A stretch of DNA of 64,000 nucleotides from Meishania sp964351985 (GCA_964351985.1 CAYGPR010000013.1:20787-84786); one strand, 5' to 3'; shown: positions 45,647-54,970, counted from the stretch's first letter. Numbers and translations: made by a program. Notes: a model not told the origin generated them from the sequence alone.

Positions 45647-46117
45647 ATGAAGTTGGCTAACAATAAAATTAAAATTGACGGTATTGACAAAAAAATTCTG
45701 AGATTCTTAATGGAAGATGCCCGAAAGCCCGTACTCGAAATCGCGAGAAGTATCGGCATCTCAGGTGCCGCTATTCACCAAAGGCTAAGAAAGTTAGAAG
45801 CTTCTAAACTTCTAGCGGGGTCAAAATTCATAATCAATCCAAAAATCATGGGGTATACGACCATGGCTTATATCGGTATTTATCTCGATAAGGCGATGAG
45901 CAATCCGGTTGCCGTTAAACAGTTGGAGAAGATCCCCGAAGTTTTGGAATGCCATTATACCACCGGAAATTGGTCTATCCTCATCAAAGTATTATGTAGG
46001 GACAACGAACATTTGATGCAGGTACTCAATAAAGAAATTCAACAAATCGAAGGGGTCTCACGAACGGAGACTTTTATCTCTTTGGCACAGCAAATCGATA
46101 GGCAGATAACTATCTAG
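45647..46117 (+). CDS. Lrp/AsnC-family transcriptional regulator
   Basis: 156 aa. N-terminal helix-turn-helix (about 12-62: IDKKILRFLMEDARKPVLEIA then GISGAAIHQRLRKLE) and a C-terminal RAM ligand domain (about 72-150). Lrp-type proteins form octamers and sense amino acids. The gene lies downstream of the saccharopine-dehydrogenase-like gene in the same orientation, so lysine or a derivative is a reasonable ligand guess. Convergent with the GNAT gene, 2 bp between stops. Confidence 0.92.
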   Translation: MKLANNKIKIDGIDKKILRFLMEDARKPVLEIARSIGISGAAIHQRLRKLEASKLLAGSKFIINPKIMGYTTMAYIGIYLDKAMSNPVAVKQLEKIPEVLECHYTTGNWSILIKVLCRDNEHLMQVLNKEIQQIEGVSRTETFISLAQQIDRQITI

Positions 46118-46119
46118 GC

Positions 46120-46560
46120 CTATTCACATTCATTATCAAACTCGAATAACAAGAAAGGCTCCTCATCTAGCCCCGCTCCAGCGGCTAGATAACACTTTTG
46201 AGCCGTTATATTTGATTTTTCGGTGCCGACCCATGCGTAAGCACATCCTAGTTTTTTAGCATATTCCCAAAGATATTTAACCAGTTTTCGGCCTATTCCC
46301 TGATTTTGAAAACTTTCGACTACCCCAACTTCATTGATAAATAGCTCCGGATCCTTATCAGGATGCACATAGTGAAATCCGGAGGCCATTCCTACAACCT
46401 TGCTTCCATAGAATGCCAACACAAGATGATGTCTGCCGTCCTCAAAGAATTCCATCGCGCGGTGGGGTTTTACAGGATGGTCGAAAAGATTATCTCCTAC
46501 CGTGACCAATGCAGGCAAATCTCCAATGACCGCCAATCGTATTTCAATATTCTTGTCCAT
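46120..46560 (-). CDS. GNAT-family N-acetyltransferase
   Basis: 146 aa. Acetyl-CoA motif QNQGIGRKLVKYLWEYAKKLG (about 95-115, Q-x-x-G-x-G) and the VGTEKSNITAQKCYLAAG segment that ends the fold. Resembles aminoglycoside 3-N-acetyltransferase-like GNATs, but the substrate cannot be read from sequence. Preceded by the terminator of the metallopeptidase gene. Confidence 0.85.
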   Translation of the reverse strand: MDKNIEIRLAVIGDLPALVTVGDNLFDHPVKPHRAMEFFEDGRHHLVLAFYGSKVVGMASGFHYVHPDKDPELFINEVGVVESFQNQGIGRKLVKYLWEYAKKLGCAYAWVGTEKSNITAQKCYLAAGAGLDEEPFLLFEFDNECE

Positions 46561-46586
46561 CGTCTTCTAGAGTTACAAAATAAAAA

Positions 46587-46614
46587 AACCTGTTCAATTT
46601 TGGCCGAACAGGTT
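46587..46614 (-). terminator. Rho-independent terminator of the metallopeptidase gene
   Basis: AACCTGTTC/GAACAGGTT 9-bp stem with a 10-nt loop and a T-run on the minus strand (TTTTTTTATTTT), 24 nt after the stop of the gene at 46639. Confidence 0.88.
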
Positions 46615-46638
46615 CTATACAACAAAATGCTTTTACAA

Positions 46639-47337
46639 TTAATCCCTTCCGCCGAATACCTGCAATCCAAAATAAATCAGAGTAGCTAACGAACCGATCG
46701 CAGCTACCAAGTAGGTACGCGCAGCCCATTTCAGGGCATCTTCAGAACCTTTGTACTCTTGTTGGGTAACAATATTCTTTGCCTTTAACCATGCCAAGGC
46801 ACGATTGCTCGCGTCATACTCCACAGGCAAGGTCACAAAACTAAATAAGGTCGCAAAGGCCATCATGCCGAGCCCTGCAATCGCAATCCAATAGCCTAGG
46901 CCGACCCCTGCGGCAGCACCTAACATCAATCCACCGAAAACGACCCACATCGACATGCCCGAGGTAACGCTGACGACCGGTACCAATTTCGAACGCATGG
47001 TCAACCATTCATAGGCCTGCGCATGCTGCACGGCATGACCACATTCGTGCGCAGCAACGGCGGCAGCGGCGGCATTACGTTGGCTATAGACACCTTCACT
47101 TAAGTTCACCGTTTTATTTTTCGGATTATAATGATCGGACAACATTCCTGGCGTAGAAACTACTTTCACATCGCGAATACCATGATCCGCCAACATTTTT
47201 TCCGCAATCTCGGCACCGCTCATGCCATTCTGCAAATGCACTTTAGAGTATTTAGCAAACTTGCTTTTAAGCTTGCCGCTTACTAGCATGCTTATCAGGC
47301 CAATACCTCCGATTAATATCCAATATCCCATTCCCAT
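46639..47337 (-). CDS. Membrane zinc metallopeptidase (YugP-like)
   Basis: 232 aa. N-terminal membrane helix (about 5-21), zinc motif HECGH (97-101) in AAHECGHAVQHAQAY, then three further helices. Matches the neutral zinc metallopeptidase family represented by YugP. Substrates unknown. Own terminator downstream. Confidence 0.93.
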   Translation of the reverse strand: MGMGYWILIGGIGLISMLVSGKLKSKFAKYSKVHLQNGMSGAEIAEKMLADHGIRDVKVVSTPGMLSDHYNPKNKTVNLSEGVYSQRNAAAAAVAAHECGHAVQHAQAYEWLTMRSKLVPVVSVTSGMSMWVVFGGLMLGAAAGVGLGYWIAIAGLGMMAFATLFSFVTLPVEYDASNRALAWLKAKNIVTQQEYKGSEDALKWAARTYLVAAIGSLATLIYFGLQVFGGRD

Positions 47338-47375
47338 AGTAAATTCTATTTTAGTTTAATTAAAGATAATAAAGA

Positions 47376-47393
47376 TTCCCGTCTTCACGGGAA
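47376..47393. repeat. REP-like TTCCCGT/ACGGGAA hairpin
   Basis: TTCCCGT-CTTC-ACGGGAA in the gap between ald and the metallopeptidase gene. Short GC palindromes of this form are often dispersed in Flavobacteria genomes (general knowledge). Confidence 0.5.
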
Positions 47394-47414
47394 CGACAAA
47401 ACTTAAAAAGCAAA

Positions 47415-47438
47415 AACCCGGCCATTTTTGACAGGGTT
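47415..47438 (-). terminator. Rho-independent terminator of ald
   Basis: AACCC/GGGTT stem extended inward with one mismatch, followed on the minus strand by TTTGCTTTTT; it starts 24 nt past the ald stop. Confidence 0.75.
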
Positions 47439-47461
47439 CGATCTACTGACAAAATGTACCT

Positions 47462-48562
47462 TTATACCGTTACCGTTTCCCAACCAAAGGCCTCGCTGAT
47501 TTCCTTATAAACGACCTCTCCCTCTACGATATTTAAACCTTTTTGAAGTGAAATATCAGAAGCACAAGCTTCCTTCCATCCCAAATTAGCCAATTTCAAA
47601 ACATAAGGTAATGTTACATTGGTCAATGCCATGGTAGAGGTATATGGTACAGCACCTGGCATATTGGCTACGGAATAATGCACTACGTCATCAATAATAT
47701 AGATTGGATCTTCGTGTGTTGTAGGCCTTGTAGTCTCAACGCAGCCGCCCTGATCGACGGCGACATCGACAATTACCGTACCTGGACGCATCTCTTTTAG
47801 CATTTCGCGCGTTATAAGGTTCGGCGCCTTTGCTCCTTTTAGTAAGACCCCTCCGATAATCAAATCATGATCTTTGATATGTTTTCGGATGTTGAACTCG
47901 TTCGAAAATTCGGTAACCACATGGGGCGGCATCACATCGTTCACATACCGTAACCGTTTCATGTTGATGTCCATAATGGTCACATGGGCACCGAGACCCG
48001 CTGCCATTTTAGCAGCTTGAATACCGACCACACCGGCCCCAAGCACCAACACCTTCCCGGGTGCCACACCGGGAACACCACCCAACAGAACACCCCGACC
48101 TTTGACAGGTTTCTCCAAATATTTTGCGCCTTGCTGAATGGCCATGCGCCCAGCCACTTCTGACATTGGGGTCAAAAGTGGCAAAGTGCCTTCTTCATCC
48201 TCAACGGTTTCGTAAGCGATACAGATCGACTCGCTTTCGATCATAGCATTTGTGAGAGGTTCACTTGAAGCAAAATGGAAGTAGGTAAAAACAATCTGGT
48301 TTTTCTGCACCAAAGGATATTCTTCCGCAATCGGTTCTTTGACCTTTACGATCATCTCACTGATCGCATAGACCTGACCGATGGTGTCCAAGATAATCGC
48401 GCCAGCTTTTCTATAGTCGTCATCAAAGAATCCACTGCCTTCGCCTGCGGTGGATTGTACATATACGGTATGCTGGTTCTTTACTAATTCATAGACTCCG
48501 GCAGGCGTCATACCTACCCTGCTCTCATTGTTCTTGATTTCTTTTGGGACACCGATTATCAT
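47462..48562 (-). CDS. ald: Alanine dehydrogenase
   Basis: 366 aa. It interconverts L-alanine and pyruvate plus ammonia with NAD. The start IIGVPKEIKNNESRVGMTP is diagnostic; K74 (IVKVKEP) and H96 (FTYFHF) are the likely substrate and catalytic residues; NAD site VLVLGAGVVGIQAAK (171-185). Single-gene unit: terminators on both sides. Confidence 0.96.
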   Translation of the reverse strand: MIIGVPKEIKNNESRVGMTPAGVYELVKNQHTVYVQSTAGEGSGFFDDDYRKAGAIILDTIGQVYAISEMIVKVKEPIAEEYPLVQKNQIVFTYFHFASSEPLTNAMIESESICIAYETVEDEEGTLPLLTPMSEVAGRMAIQQGAKYLEKPVKGRGVLLGGVPGVAPGKVLVLGAGVVGIQAAKMAAGLGAHVTIMDINMKRLRYVNDVMPPHVVTEFSNEFNIRKHIKDHDLIIGGVLLKGAKAPNLITREMLKEMRPGTVIVDVAVDQGGCVETTRPTTHEDPIYIIDDVVHYSVANMPGAVPYTSTMALTNVTLPYVLKLANLGWKEACASDISLQKGLNIVEGEVVYKEISEAFGWETVTV

Positions 48563-48675
48563 ATTGTTTTTAATTTGAATTACATCAGCAAAATTGTGAC
48601 AAATAAAACGAATATGAAAATCTAATCGATAAAAACAGGGGTAATAAGGGTAAAATAATGTGTTTCTATATTGCT

Positions 48676-48695
48676 ACCCCCTTTTTTTAAGGGGT
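48676..48695 (-). terminator. Stem-loop after SemiSWEET gene
   Basis: ACCCCTT/AAGGGGGT stem around an A-rich loop 15 nt past the SemiSWEET stop. No T-run follows on the minus strand, so efficiency is uncertain. Confidence 0.5.
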
Positions 48696-48709
48696 GTCAA
48701 TCTCTAAAA

Positions 48710-48964
48710 CTATTTATATTTTAATTTTAATCCTACGATACTTAAAACTAAAACAAGCGTAACACCATTGGCCAAAATGACTGGAAGGCTTCCGATTGCA
48801 AACCCATAGATAAGCCAAAGCAAGAGCCCAAGGGACAACAATAAATACATGTTCAACGAAATAGCTTTAGTCGATTTATCCTTCCAGATTTTAAATACCT
48901 GGGGGACAAAGCCTGATGTGGTAATCGTGGCGGCGACTAGACCGAGAATTTCTGTGTTGTCCAT
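48710..48964 (-). CDS. SemiSWEET sugar transporter
   Basis: 84 aa from ATG 48962-48964 (MDNTEILGLVAATITTSGF). The frame is open 15 codons further up, but that part is encoded by a dispersed repeat (48984-49118). Three helices with the PQ-loop motif GFVPQVFKIWK, the normal length for a SemiSWEET, which works as a dimer. Substrate probably a sugar by family. Confidence 0.85.
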   Translation of the reverse strand: MDNTEILGLVAATITTSGFVPQVFKIWKDKSTKAISLNMYLLLSLGLLLWLIYGFAIGSLPVILANGVTLVLVLSIVGLKLKYK

Positions 48965-48983
48965 GACTGGTTGTTTTAAAAAC

Positions 48984-49118
48984 GTCATTGCGAGGAGGCA
49001 ACGATACATTTGATGTTTACGAAATGGCTAAAGCAACGAAGCAATCTGTTAAACTTTGCCCAAGGATTGAGCAGATTGCTTCGTACACTTGCTAAATCGC
49101 TCGTTTCCTCGCAATGAC
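48984..49118. repeat. Dispersed palindromic repeat (REP-like)
   Basis: The outer arms GTCATTGCGAGGA (48984-48996) and TCCTCGCAATGAC (49106-49118) and the inner arms CGAAGCAATCTG (49037-49048) and CAGATTGCTTCG (49072-49083) are perfect inverted pairs. This sequence type is a widespread repeat in Bacteroidota (general knowledge). It lies between SemiSWEET and leuS and may act as the end of the leuS transcript. Confidence 0.75.
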
Positions 49119-49119
49119 A

Positions 49120-52100
49120 TCAGCCGACAATATTGACGATTTTCCCGGGCACTACGATGACCTTTTTAGGTTCACGGCCCTGCAATTGTTGTTGGGTCTT
49201 TTCGTTTGCCATTACGGCGGACTCGATTTCTTCTTTTGACAAATCTAAAGGAAGTTCCATCGTAAAGCGCATTTTACCATTGAACGAAATCGGATACTCC
49301 TTACTACTTTCCACTAGATGTTTTTCCTCGAATTTCGGGAAGGGCACTTCTGAAATAGAACCAGCATGCCCCAATTTCTCCCATAGTTCTTCGGCAATAT
49401 GGGGTGCGTATGGCGAGACTAAAATCGCCAAGGGCTCCAAAATTTCTCGGCTGTGGCATTTTTGTGCCGATAATTCGTTGACACAGATCATAAAGGTGGA
49501 GACCGAGGTGTTAAAACTAAAGTTCTTGATGTCGTCTTCGACTTTTTTTATGGTTTTGTGGAGGGTTTTCAGACCTTCAGCAGAAGGTTCTACATCCAAA
49601 ATAACAATTTCGTTTTCATCAAAATAAAGCTTCCATAGTTTTTTAAGAAAGGAATGTACGCCTGTTATACCCGCTGTATTCCAAGGCTTGGACTGCTCCA
49701 ACGGACCCAAGAACATTTCATACATACGAAGGCTGTCGGCACCGTATTCTTTGACAATATCATCGGGGTTGACAACATTGTATTTGGATTTGGACATTTT
49801 TTCGACTTCTCGGCCTACTTTAAATCTTCCATCTAATTCAGTTATAAAAATAGCATCTTCATTCTCTGACCTCCAATTTCTAAAGGCAGCAAGGTTTAAT
49901 TCGTCAGAAGAATTAACCATAGACACATCGGCATGAACTTTGAAATCACTATCCGGCTGGATATTAACAGATAAGTTCGAAATAGGAATTTTTTTATGTT
50001 CAATAAATTCATGAAGACGTTTCGTTTCTTCTTCAATCAGATGATTCGATGCTTTCTCAAACTCTTCGTCGTCGTTAATTAAAGAGCCGGAAACCCATAG
50101 ATTTCTTCTGACTTGCTTATCCATTAGACTTTGAATTTGATGTTGCTCCTGCAAACTCAAATTAACCTCATAACTATATGTTGTTATAAATGATGCACCT
50201 TCAACAAAAGCACTTGTTCCCGTAATCATCCCTTGATTGATAAGCTTTTTCGCAAACTCATCTTTAGGCACTAACCCTTTATCGAACATGAATTTTTGCC
50301 AAAAACGACTGTATAGCAAGTGTCCGGTAGCGTGTTCGCTTCCTCCGATATACAAGTCCACATCTTGCCAATAATTGATCGCTTCTTGAGAAAAGATTTC
50401 TTCATCGTTATGCGGATCCATGTATCGGTTGAAGTACTGTGAACTGCCCGCCCAACCGGGCATGGTGTTGAGCTCGAGAGGAAATACCGTTTTATTGTCT
50501 ATCAACGAACAATCGACAACCGACAACTTTTCAATATCCCACGCCCATTCGGTAGCATTGCCCAAAGGGGGTTCGCCCGTTTCGGTAGGCAGGTACTTTT
50601 CAACTTCGGGGAGTTTTATCGGTAAATGCTCTTCGGCGATCATCTGTGGCATTCCGTTGGCATCATAATATACCGGGAAGGGTTCGCCCCAATAGCGTTG
50701 GCGACTGAAAACCGCATCACGTAATCGATAATTGATCTTGCCTTTTCCTTGCATCATTTTTTCGAGTTCGTCAATGGCCTTACGAACCGCCTTTTTGTAT
50801 GGAAGTCCGTTCAAGAAGTCGGAATTGGCGATGAACGTATTTTCTTTATCCGCAAAAGCTTCCTCCGAAATATCGACACCCTCAAAAATATTCGGAATCG
50901 GAATATTGAAATGTTTCGCAAAATCATAGTCCCGCTGATCGCCGCAAGGCACCGACATGACCGCACCGGTTCCGTACCCCGCCAACACATAATCACCGAT
51001 CCAAATCGGAATCGGTTCTTTTGTAAACGGGTGTTCGGCATAAGCTCCCGTAAAGGCACCAGTAATGGTTTTCACATCGGCCATTCGGTCGCGTTCAGAA
51101 CGTTTTGCGGTGGCTTCGATATAAGCGTCAACCTCAGCCATTTGTTCTGGAGTAGTTATTTCTGAAACCAAATCGTGTTCGGGCGCCAAGGTCATAAAAC
51201 TGGTGCCGAAGATGGTGTCTGGCCTAGTCGTGAAAACCGAAATGCTGAATTCTGAATTCTGAATTCTGAATTCAACCTCCGCACCCTCCGATCGCCCGAT
51301 CCAATTCGTCTGCGAATCTTTCAACGGCTGGGGCCAATCGATTTTATCGAGTCCATCGAGCAAGCGCTGGGCATAGGCCGAAATGCGCATCATCCATTGG
51401 GTCATCTTTTTTCGTATGACGGGGTGGCCGCCACGTTCGGAGACTCCATTTACGATTTCGTCGTTGGCCAATACCGTACCCAGTGCGGGACACCAATTCA
51501 CATCCGCCTTCGCGAGATAGGTCAATCGATATTTTAATAGAATTTCCTGTTTTTCTTTTTCCGAAAATTGCTTCCAATCCGAGGCAGAGAAACCTTCTGT
51601 ATCATCATCACAAACTGCGTTGATTCTATTATTCCCTTCTTTTTCGAACAAGGAAATCAAATCATCGATGGCTTCTGCTTTATCAGTGGCTTTGTTATAC
51701 CAAGAATTAAATAATTGGATGAAAACCCATTGCGTCCATTTATAATATTTTGGATCGCTGGTACGTACTTCACGGCTCCAATCGAACGAAAACCCAAGTT
51801 GGTCCAATTGCCGGCGATAGGTCTTGATATTCTCTTCCGTCGTTATCGCGGGATGCTGTCCGGTCTGTATCGCGTACTGCTCAGCAGGAAGTCCAAAAGA
51901 ATCATACCCTTGCGGATGCAACACATTAAACCCCTTATGTCTTTTATAGCGGGCATAGATATCACTGGCAATATAACCTAATGGGTGGCCGACATGTAAT
52001 CCGGCACCCGAAGGATAGGGGAACATATCGAGTACATAAAACTTGGGTTTGTCAGAATCATTTTCGGCCATGAACGTTTCGTTATCGGCCCAGTATTTCT

Positions 52101-52137
52101 GCCATTTTTCCTCTATTCCGTTGAAATCGTAGTTCAT
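49120..52137 (-). CDS. leuS: Leucyl-tRNA synthetase
   Basis: 1005 aa. Class I synthetase: HIGH-type HVGH in PYPSGAGLHVGHPLGY, editing domain, and KMSKS in VEKMSKSKYN (about 780). Longer than the typical 920-950 aa for the phylum because of a segment of about 90 residues (about 642-730) between GTSAF and HADVSMVNSSDEL. In the editing domain the stretch EFRIQNSEFSI is encoded by four copies of a 7-bp repeat (51245-51272). A TATTTTTG box lies 65 nt upstream. Confidence 0.97.
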   Translation of the reverse strand: MNYDFNGIEEKWQKYWADNETFMAENDSDKPKFYVLDMFPYPSGAGLHVGHPLGYIASDIYARYKRHKGFNVLHPQGYDSFGLPAEQYAIQTGQHPAITTEENIKTYRRQLDQLGFSFDWSREVRTSDPKYYKWTQWVFIQLFNSWYNKATDKAEAIDDLISLFEKEGNNRINAVCDDDTEGFSASDWKQFSEKEKQEILLKYRLTYLAKADVNWCPALGTVLANDEIVNGVSERGGHPVIRKKMTQWMMRISAYAQRLLDGLDKIDWPQPLKDSQTNWIGRSEGAEVEFRIQNSEFSISVFTTRPDTIFGTSFMTLAPEHDLVSEITTPEQMAEVDAYIEATAKRSERDRMADVKTITGAFTGAYAEHPFTKEPIPIWIGDYVLAGYGTGAVMSVPCGDQRDYDFAKHFNIPIPNIFEGVDISEEAFADKENTFIANSDFLNGLPYKKAVRKAIDELEKMMQGKGKINYRLRDAVFSRQRYWGEPFPVYYDANGMPQMIAEEHLPIKLPEVEKYLPTETGEPPLGNATEWAWDIEKLSVVDCSLIDNKTVFPLELNTMPGWAGSSQYFNRYMDPHNDEEIFSQEAINYWQDVDLYIGGSEHATGHLLYSRFWQKFMFDKGLVPKDEFAKKLINQGMITGTSAFVEGASFITTYSYEVNLSLQEQHQIQSLMDKQVRRNLWVSGSLINDDEEFEKASNHLIEEETKRLHEFIEHKKIPISNLSVNIQPDSDFKVHADVSMVNSSDELNLAAFRNWRSENEDAIFITELDGRFKVGREVEKMSKSKYNVVNPDDIVKEYGADSLRMYEMFLGPLEQSKPWNTAGITGVHSFLKKLWKLYFDENEIVILDVEPSAEGLKTLHKTIKKVEDDIKNFSFNTSVSTFMICVNELSAQKCHSREILEPLAILVSPYAPHIAEELWEKLGHAGSISEVPFPKFEEKHLVESSKEYPISFNGKMRFTMELPLDLSKEEIESAVMANEKTQQQLQGREPKKVIVVPGKIVNIVG
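51245..51272. repeat. Tandem 7-bp repeat inside leuS
   Basis: Four perfect copies of CTGAATT on the plus strand, read as part of the LeuS coding sequence just before VFTTRPDTIFG. A change of one unit would shift the frame of an essential gene. Confidence 0.85.
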
Positions 52138-52201
52138 AAATTGTGTGATGTGCAGAACCCAAAGGTCTAGAACGCCTAGGGGGTCTTATTCGCAAGCCCG
52201 A

Positions 52202-52209
52202 CAAAAATA
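52202..52209 (-). promoter_or_regulatory. Bacteroidota -7 box (TATTTTTG) for leuS
   Basis: Matches TAnnTTTG in the 125-bp divergent gap between leuS and ftsX; predicted start near 52195, leader about 58 nt. No -33 TTG seen at the right distance. Confidence 0.4.
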
Positions 52210-52262
52210 AGTTTATTCGATTTACTTTCCTAAATTTACATCCGCATAGCTGATACTGTCCC

Positions 52263-53141
52263 ATGAGCAAATCTTTTGAACGTTACCAAAAACGCAAGCT
52301 GATATCTTCTTATTTTTCAGTGGTGCTGAGCATTGGGTTAGTGCTATTTCTTTTGGGTATTCTAGGGCTTTTGGTACTGAACACAAAAAAGATGGCCGAC
52401 CACTTTAAGGAACAGATTACCATTTCACTTTTTCTAAAGGATACCGCCAAGGAAGTCGAAATCGACCAGCTGCAGAAAAGCCTGGCCATGGCCGAATACA
52501 CAAAGTTGGCCACCTATGTCTCAAAGGAAGAGGCCGCCGAAAAACATAGCGAAGAAATCGGGGAGAATTTTTTGGAGTTTCTTGGATATAATCCACTAAA
52601 AAATTCCATTGACGTGCAATTGAACGCCGATTTTGTTTCCGAAGAGAAGATTGAGGAAATTGCTGCCGAACTTTCAAAAAAAGATTATGTAGATGAGATC
52701 AGCTATGACAAACCTCTGGTCGGTCTGTTGACCGAAAACGTCAAAAAGATAAGTTTCTGGATCTTGGTCGCAAGTGCCATCTTTACATTTATCGCAGTGC
52801 TTTTGATCAACAGTTCAATCCGATTGTCCATTTATTCAAAACGATTTATCATCAAGACGATGCAAATGGTGGGCGCCACAAAGACATTTATTAGAAGACC
52901 GTTCATCTGGACCAATATTAAATTAGGTATGCTCGGTGCCTTAATTGCCATGCTGGCCTTGGCGGGAACCCTGTATTACATAAACGATACCTTCCCCGAG
53001 CTTCAGCTCTTCAAAGACACCTCGATGCTCATCATTCTTTTTGTAGGTGTATTTGTGCTAGGTGCCCTAATTTCATTGGTCAGCACCTATTTTGCGACAC
53101 AACGCTTCTTAAATTTGAGAACGGACGAATTATATTATTAA
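52263..53141 (+). CDS. ftsX: Cell-division permease-like protein FtsX
   Basis: 292 aa. One helix near the N-terminus (about 18-40), a periplasmic domain (about 45-165; FLKDTAKEVEIDQLQKSL) and three C-terminal helices, the 4-helix FtsX topology. It works with FtsE to activate peptidoglycan hydrolases at the septum; ftsE is not adjacent here. Followed after 9 nt by the DUF3098 gene. Confidence 0.93.
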   Translation: MSKSFERYQKRKLISSYFSVVLSIGLVLFLLGILGLLVLNTKKMADHFKEQITISLFLKDTAKEVEIDQLQKSLAMAEYTKLATYVSKEEAAEKHSEEIGENFLEFLGYNPLKNSIDVQLNADFVSEEKIEEIAAELSKKDYVDEISYDKPLVGLLTENVKKISFWILVASAIFTFIAVLLINSSIRLSIYSKRFIIKTMQMVGATKTFIRRPFIWTNIKLGMLGALIAMLALAGTLYYINDTFPELQLFKDTSMLIILFVGVFVLGALISLVSTYFATQRFLNLRTDELYY

Positions 53142-53150
53142 ATTTGCAGT

Positions 53151-53420
53151 ATGGGCAAAAAAGAAAGAAAAAATAATGGTCAGATGGTGACCCAAGAATT
53201 TATCTTCCAGAAGAAGAACTATATGTTCATGTTTATCGGAATCGCCTTTATTGTCTTAGGTTTTATTTTGATGAGCGGTGGAGGTAGCGATGACCCCAAT
53301 GTTTTTAATGAGGATATCTACAACTTTCGAAGAATTCGTCTGGCGCCCACTTTGGTGCTGATCGGTCTTGGCATCGAAGTCTATGCCATTTTGTTGAATC
53401 CGCATAAGAAGCGTAGTTAA
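53151..53420 (+). CDS. DUF3098 membrane protein
   Basis: 89 aa with two helices and a short loop (MSGGGSDDPNVFNEDIY) that defines DUF3098. Function unknown; regularly found between ftsX and uppP in Bacteroidota, suggesting an envelope role. The uppP start is one base after its stop. Confidence 0.9.
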   Translation: MGKKERKNNGQMVTQEFIFQKKNYMFMFIGIAFIVLGFILMSGGGSDDPNVFNEDIYNFRRIRLAPTLVLIGLGIEVYAILLNPHKKRS

Positions 53421-53421
53421 T

Positions 53422-54222
53422 TTGGATACCTTAGACGCCATTATCTTGGGCATTGTACAGGGATTGACGGAATTTCTTCCGGTATCATCCAGTGGACATC
53501 TAGAATTGGGCAAGGCTATTTTAGGGGATAATTCAGTTCCTGAGGAGAGCCTTCTTTTTACAGTAGTCCTACATTTTGCGACCGCTTTAAGTACGTTGGT
53601 GGTTTTTCGTCAGGATGTCTGGGAAATCATACGTGGACTCTTAAGTTTCAAATGGAACGAAGAGACCCAATTTTCATTGAAAATCATTGTTTCGATGCTA
53701 CCGGCCGTTTTGGTAGGGTTATTTTTTGAGGAACAATTGGAAGCATTTTTCGGAGGGGATATCCGATTCGTAGGATTCATGTTACTGATTACCGCGGTAC
53801 TTCTCTATTTTGCCGACAAGGCCAAGGATACCGATAAAAAAGTAAGTTTTAAGAACGCCTTTATCGTGGGTGTCTCACAGGCAATAGCCATGCTTCCGGG
53901 AATCTCGCGAAGCGGTGCCACAATTTCAACATCGGTTCTTTTGGGAGTGGACAAAACCAAGGCTGCACGATTTTCGTTTTTGATGGTCGTTCCGCTGATT
54001 TTTGGAAAGATTGGTAAAGATTTATTGAGCGGAGAACTGAACTTTGATGGCGAGAACAACGTTGCTATGGGAGCAGGTTTTATCGCTGCCTTTATTGCCG
54101 GACTGGCCGCCTGTACTTGGATGATCCAATTGGTCAAAAAAAGTAAGTTGACCTATTTCGCCGTGTATTGTCTAATCGTGGGTTTAATTGCTATTGGGTA
54201 TAGTTTTTGGGCTGCTTCGTAG
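53422..54222 (+). CDS. uppP: Undecaprenyl-diphosphatase
   Basis: 266 aa polytopic membrane protein. It dephosphorylates undecaprenyl pyrophosphate, recycling the lipid carrier of cell-wall synthesis. Catalytic motifs GLTEFLPVSSSGHLE (14-28) and PGISRSGAT (159-167). The start codon is TTG: the family start MDTLDAIILG aligns with it and no ATG fits. Directly abuts the DUF3098 gene. Confidence 0.95.
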   Translation: MDTLDAIILGIVQGLTEFLPVSSSGHLELGKAILGDNSVPEESLLFTVVLHFATALSTLVVFRQDVWEIIRGLLSFKWNEETQFSLKIIVSMLPAVLVGLFFEEQLEAFFGGDIRFVGFMLLITAVLLYFADKAKDTDKKVSFKNAFIVGVSQAIAMLPGISRSGATISTSVLLGVDKTKAARFSFLMVVPLIFGKIGKDLLSGELNFDGENNVAMGAGFIAAFIAGLAACTWMIQLVKKSKLTYFAVYCLIVGLIAIGYSFWAAS

Positions 54223-54250
54223 ACCATAAAAAGGTCTTTAAAATTTTCGA

Positions 54251-54970
54251 ATGGATACCAGAACCAAAGAAGACTTCTTAAACGGCCAACTACTTCTAAT
54301 TGACAAACCCCTCGGTTGGTCTTCTTTTCAGGCAGTGAATAAATTGAAATGGGCCATCCGAAAGAAATTTTCCCTAAAAAAAATAAAAATTGGTCACGCT
54401 GGCACGTTGGACCCACTAGCCACCGGACTCCTGCTTATCTGTACCGGAAGGTTCACAAAAAAGATATCCGATCTTCAAGGTCAAATCAAGGAATACACGG
54501 GCACGATAACTTTAGGGGCCACGACCCCGTCTTACGATCTCGAGACCGAAGTGAATCAGACCTTTCCTATTGAACATATTACCGAGGCAGGTATTCGAGA
54601 AGTCGTAAAAGGTTTTATGGGTGAAATCGAACAAAGGCCACCTGTCTTTTCCGCATTAAAAAAAGATGGGAAACGACTATTCGAATACGCCCGTGAAGGA
54701 AAGGAGGTAGACATAAAAAAAAGAAAGATTACTATTTTTGAATTTGAAATTACTCAAGTTAAACTACCAGAATTGGAATTTAGGGTGGTGTGTAGTAAAG
54801 GCACTTATATTCGATCTTTGGCACACGATTTGGGGCAAGTTTTAGAAAGTGGCGGGTATTTATCTCGATTGAGAAGAACCAAAATAGGAGATTTCAACGT
54901 AGATAAAGCCCAAGACCCTATTGTTTTCAGTAATCTTTTACTAGGAGAAAACAGTGATTCACAACAATAG
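54251..54970 (+). CDS. truB: tRNA pseudouridine-55 synthase
   Basis: 239 aa. Catalytic Asp54 in GHAGTLDPLATGLL; YTGTITLGATTPSYD and KGTYIRSLAHDLG are further TruB motifs. It modifies U55 of the T-loop. A weak AGACC/GGTCT hairpin (54221-54237) separates it from uppP. Same orientation as the ftsX-uppP group. Confidence 0.96.
   Translation: MDTRTKEDFLNGQLLLIDKPLGWSSFQAVNKLKWAIRKKFSLKKIKIGHAGTLDPLATGLLLICTGRFTKKISDLQGQIKEYTGTITLGATTPSYDLETEVNQTFPIEHITEAGIREVVKGFMGEIEQRPPVFSALKKDGKRLFEYAREGKEVDIKKRKITIFEFEITQVKLPELEFRVVCSKGTYIRSLAHDLGQVLESGGYLSRLRRTKIGDFNVDKAQDPIVFSNLLLGENSDSQQ

Noticed and set aside
45393..45650. 85-aa plus-strand open frame between the saccharopine-dehydrogenase-like gene and the Lrp gene
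   Set aside because: Most of it lies inside the MITE-like element and its hairpin, the composition is not protein-like, and it runs into the start of the Lrp gene.
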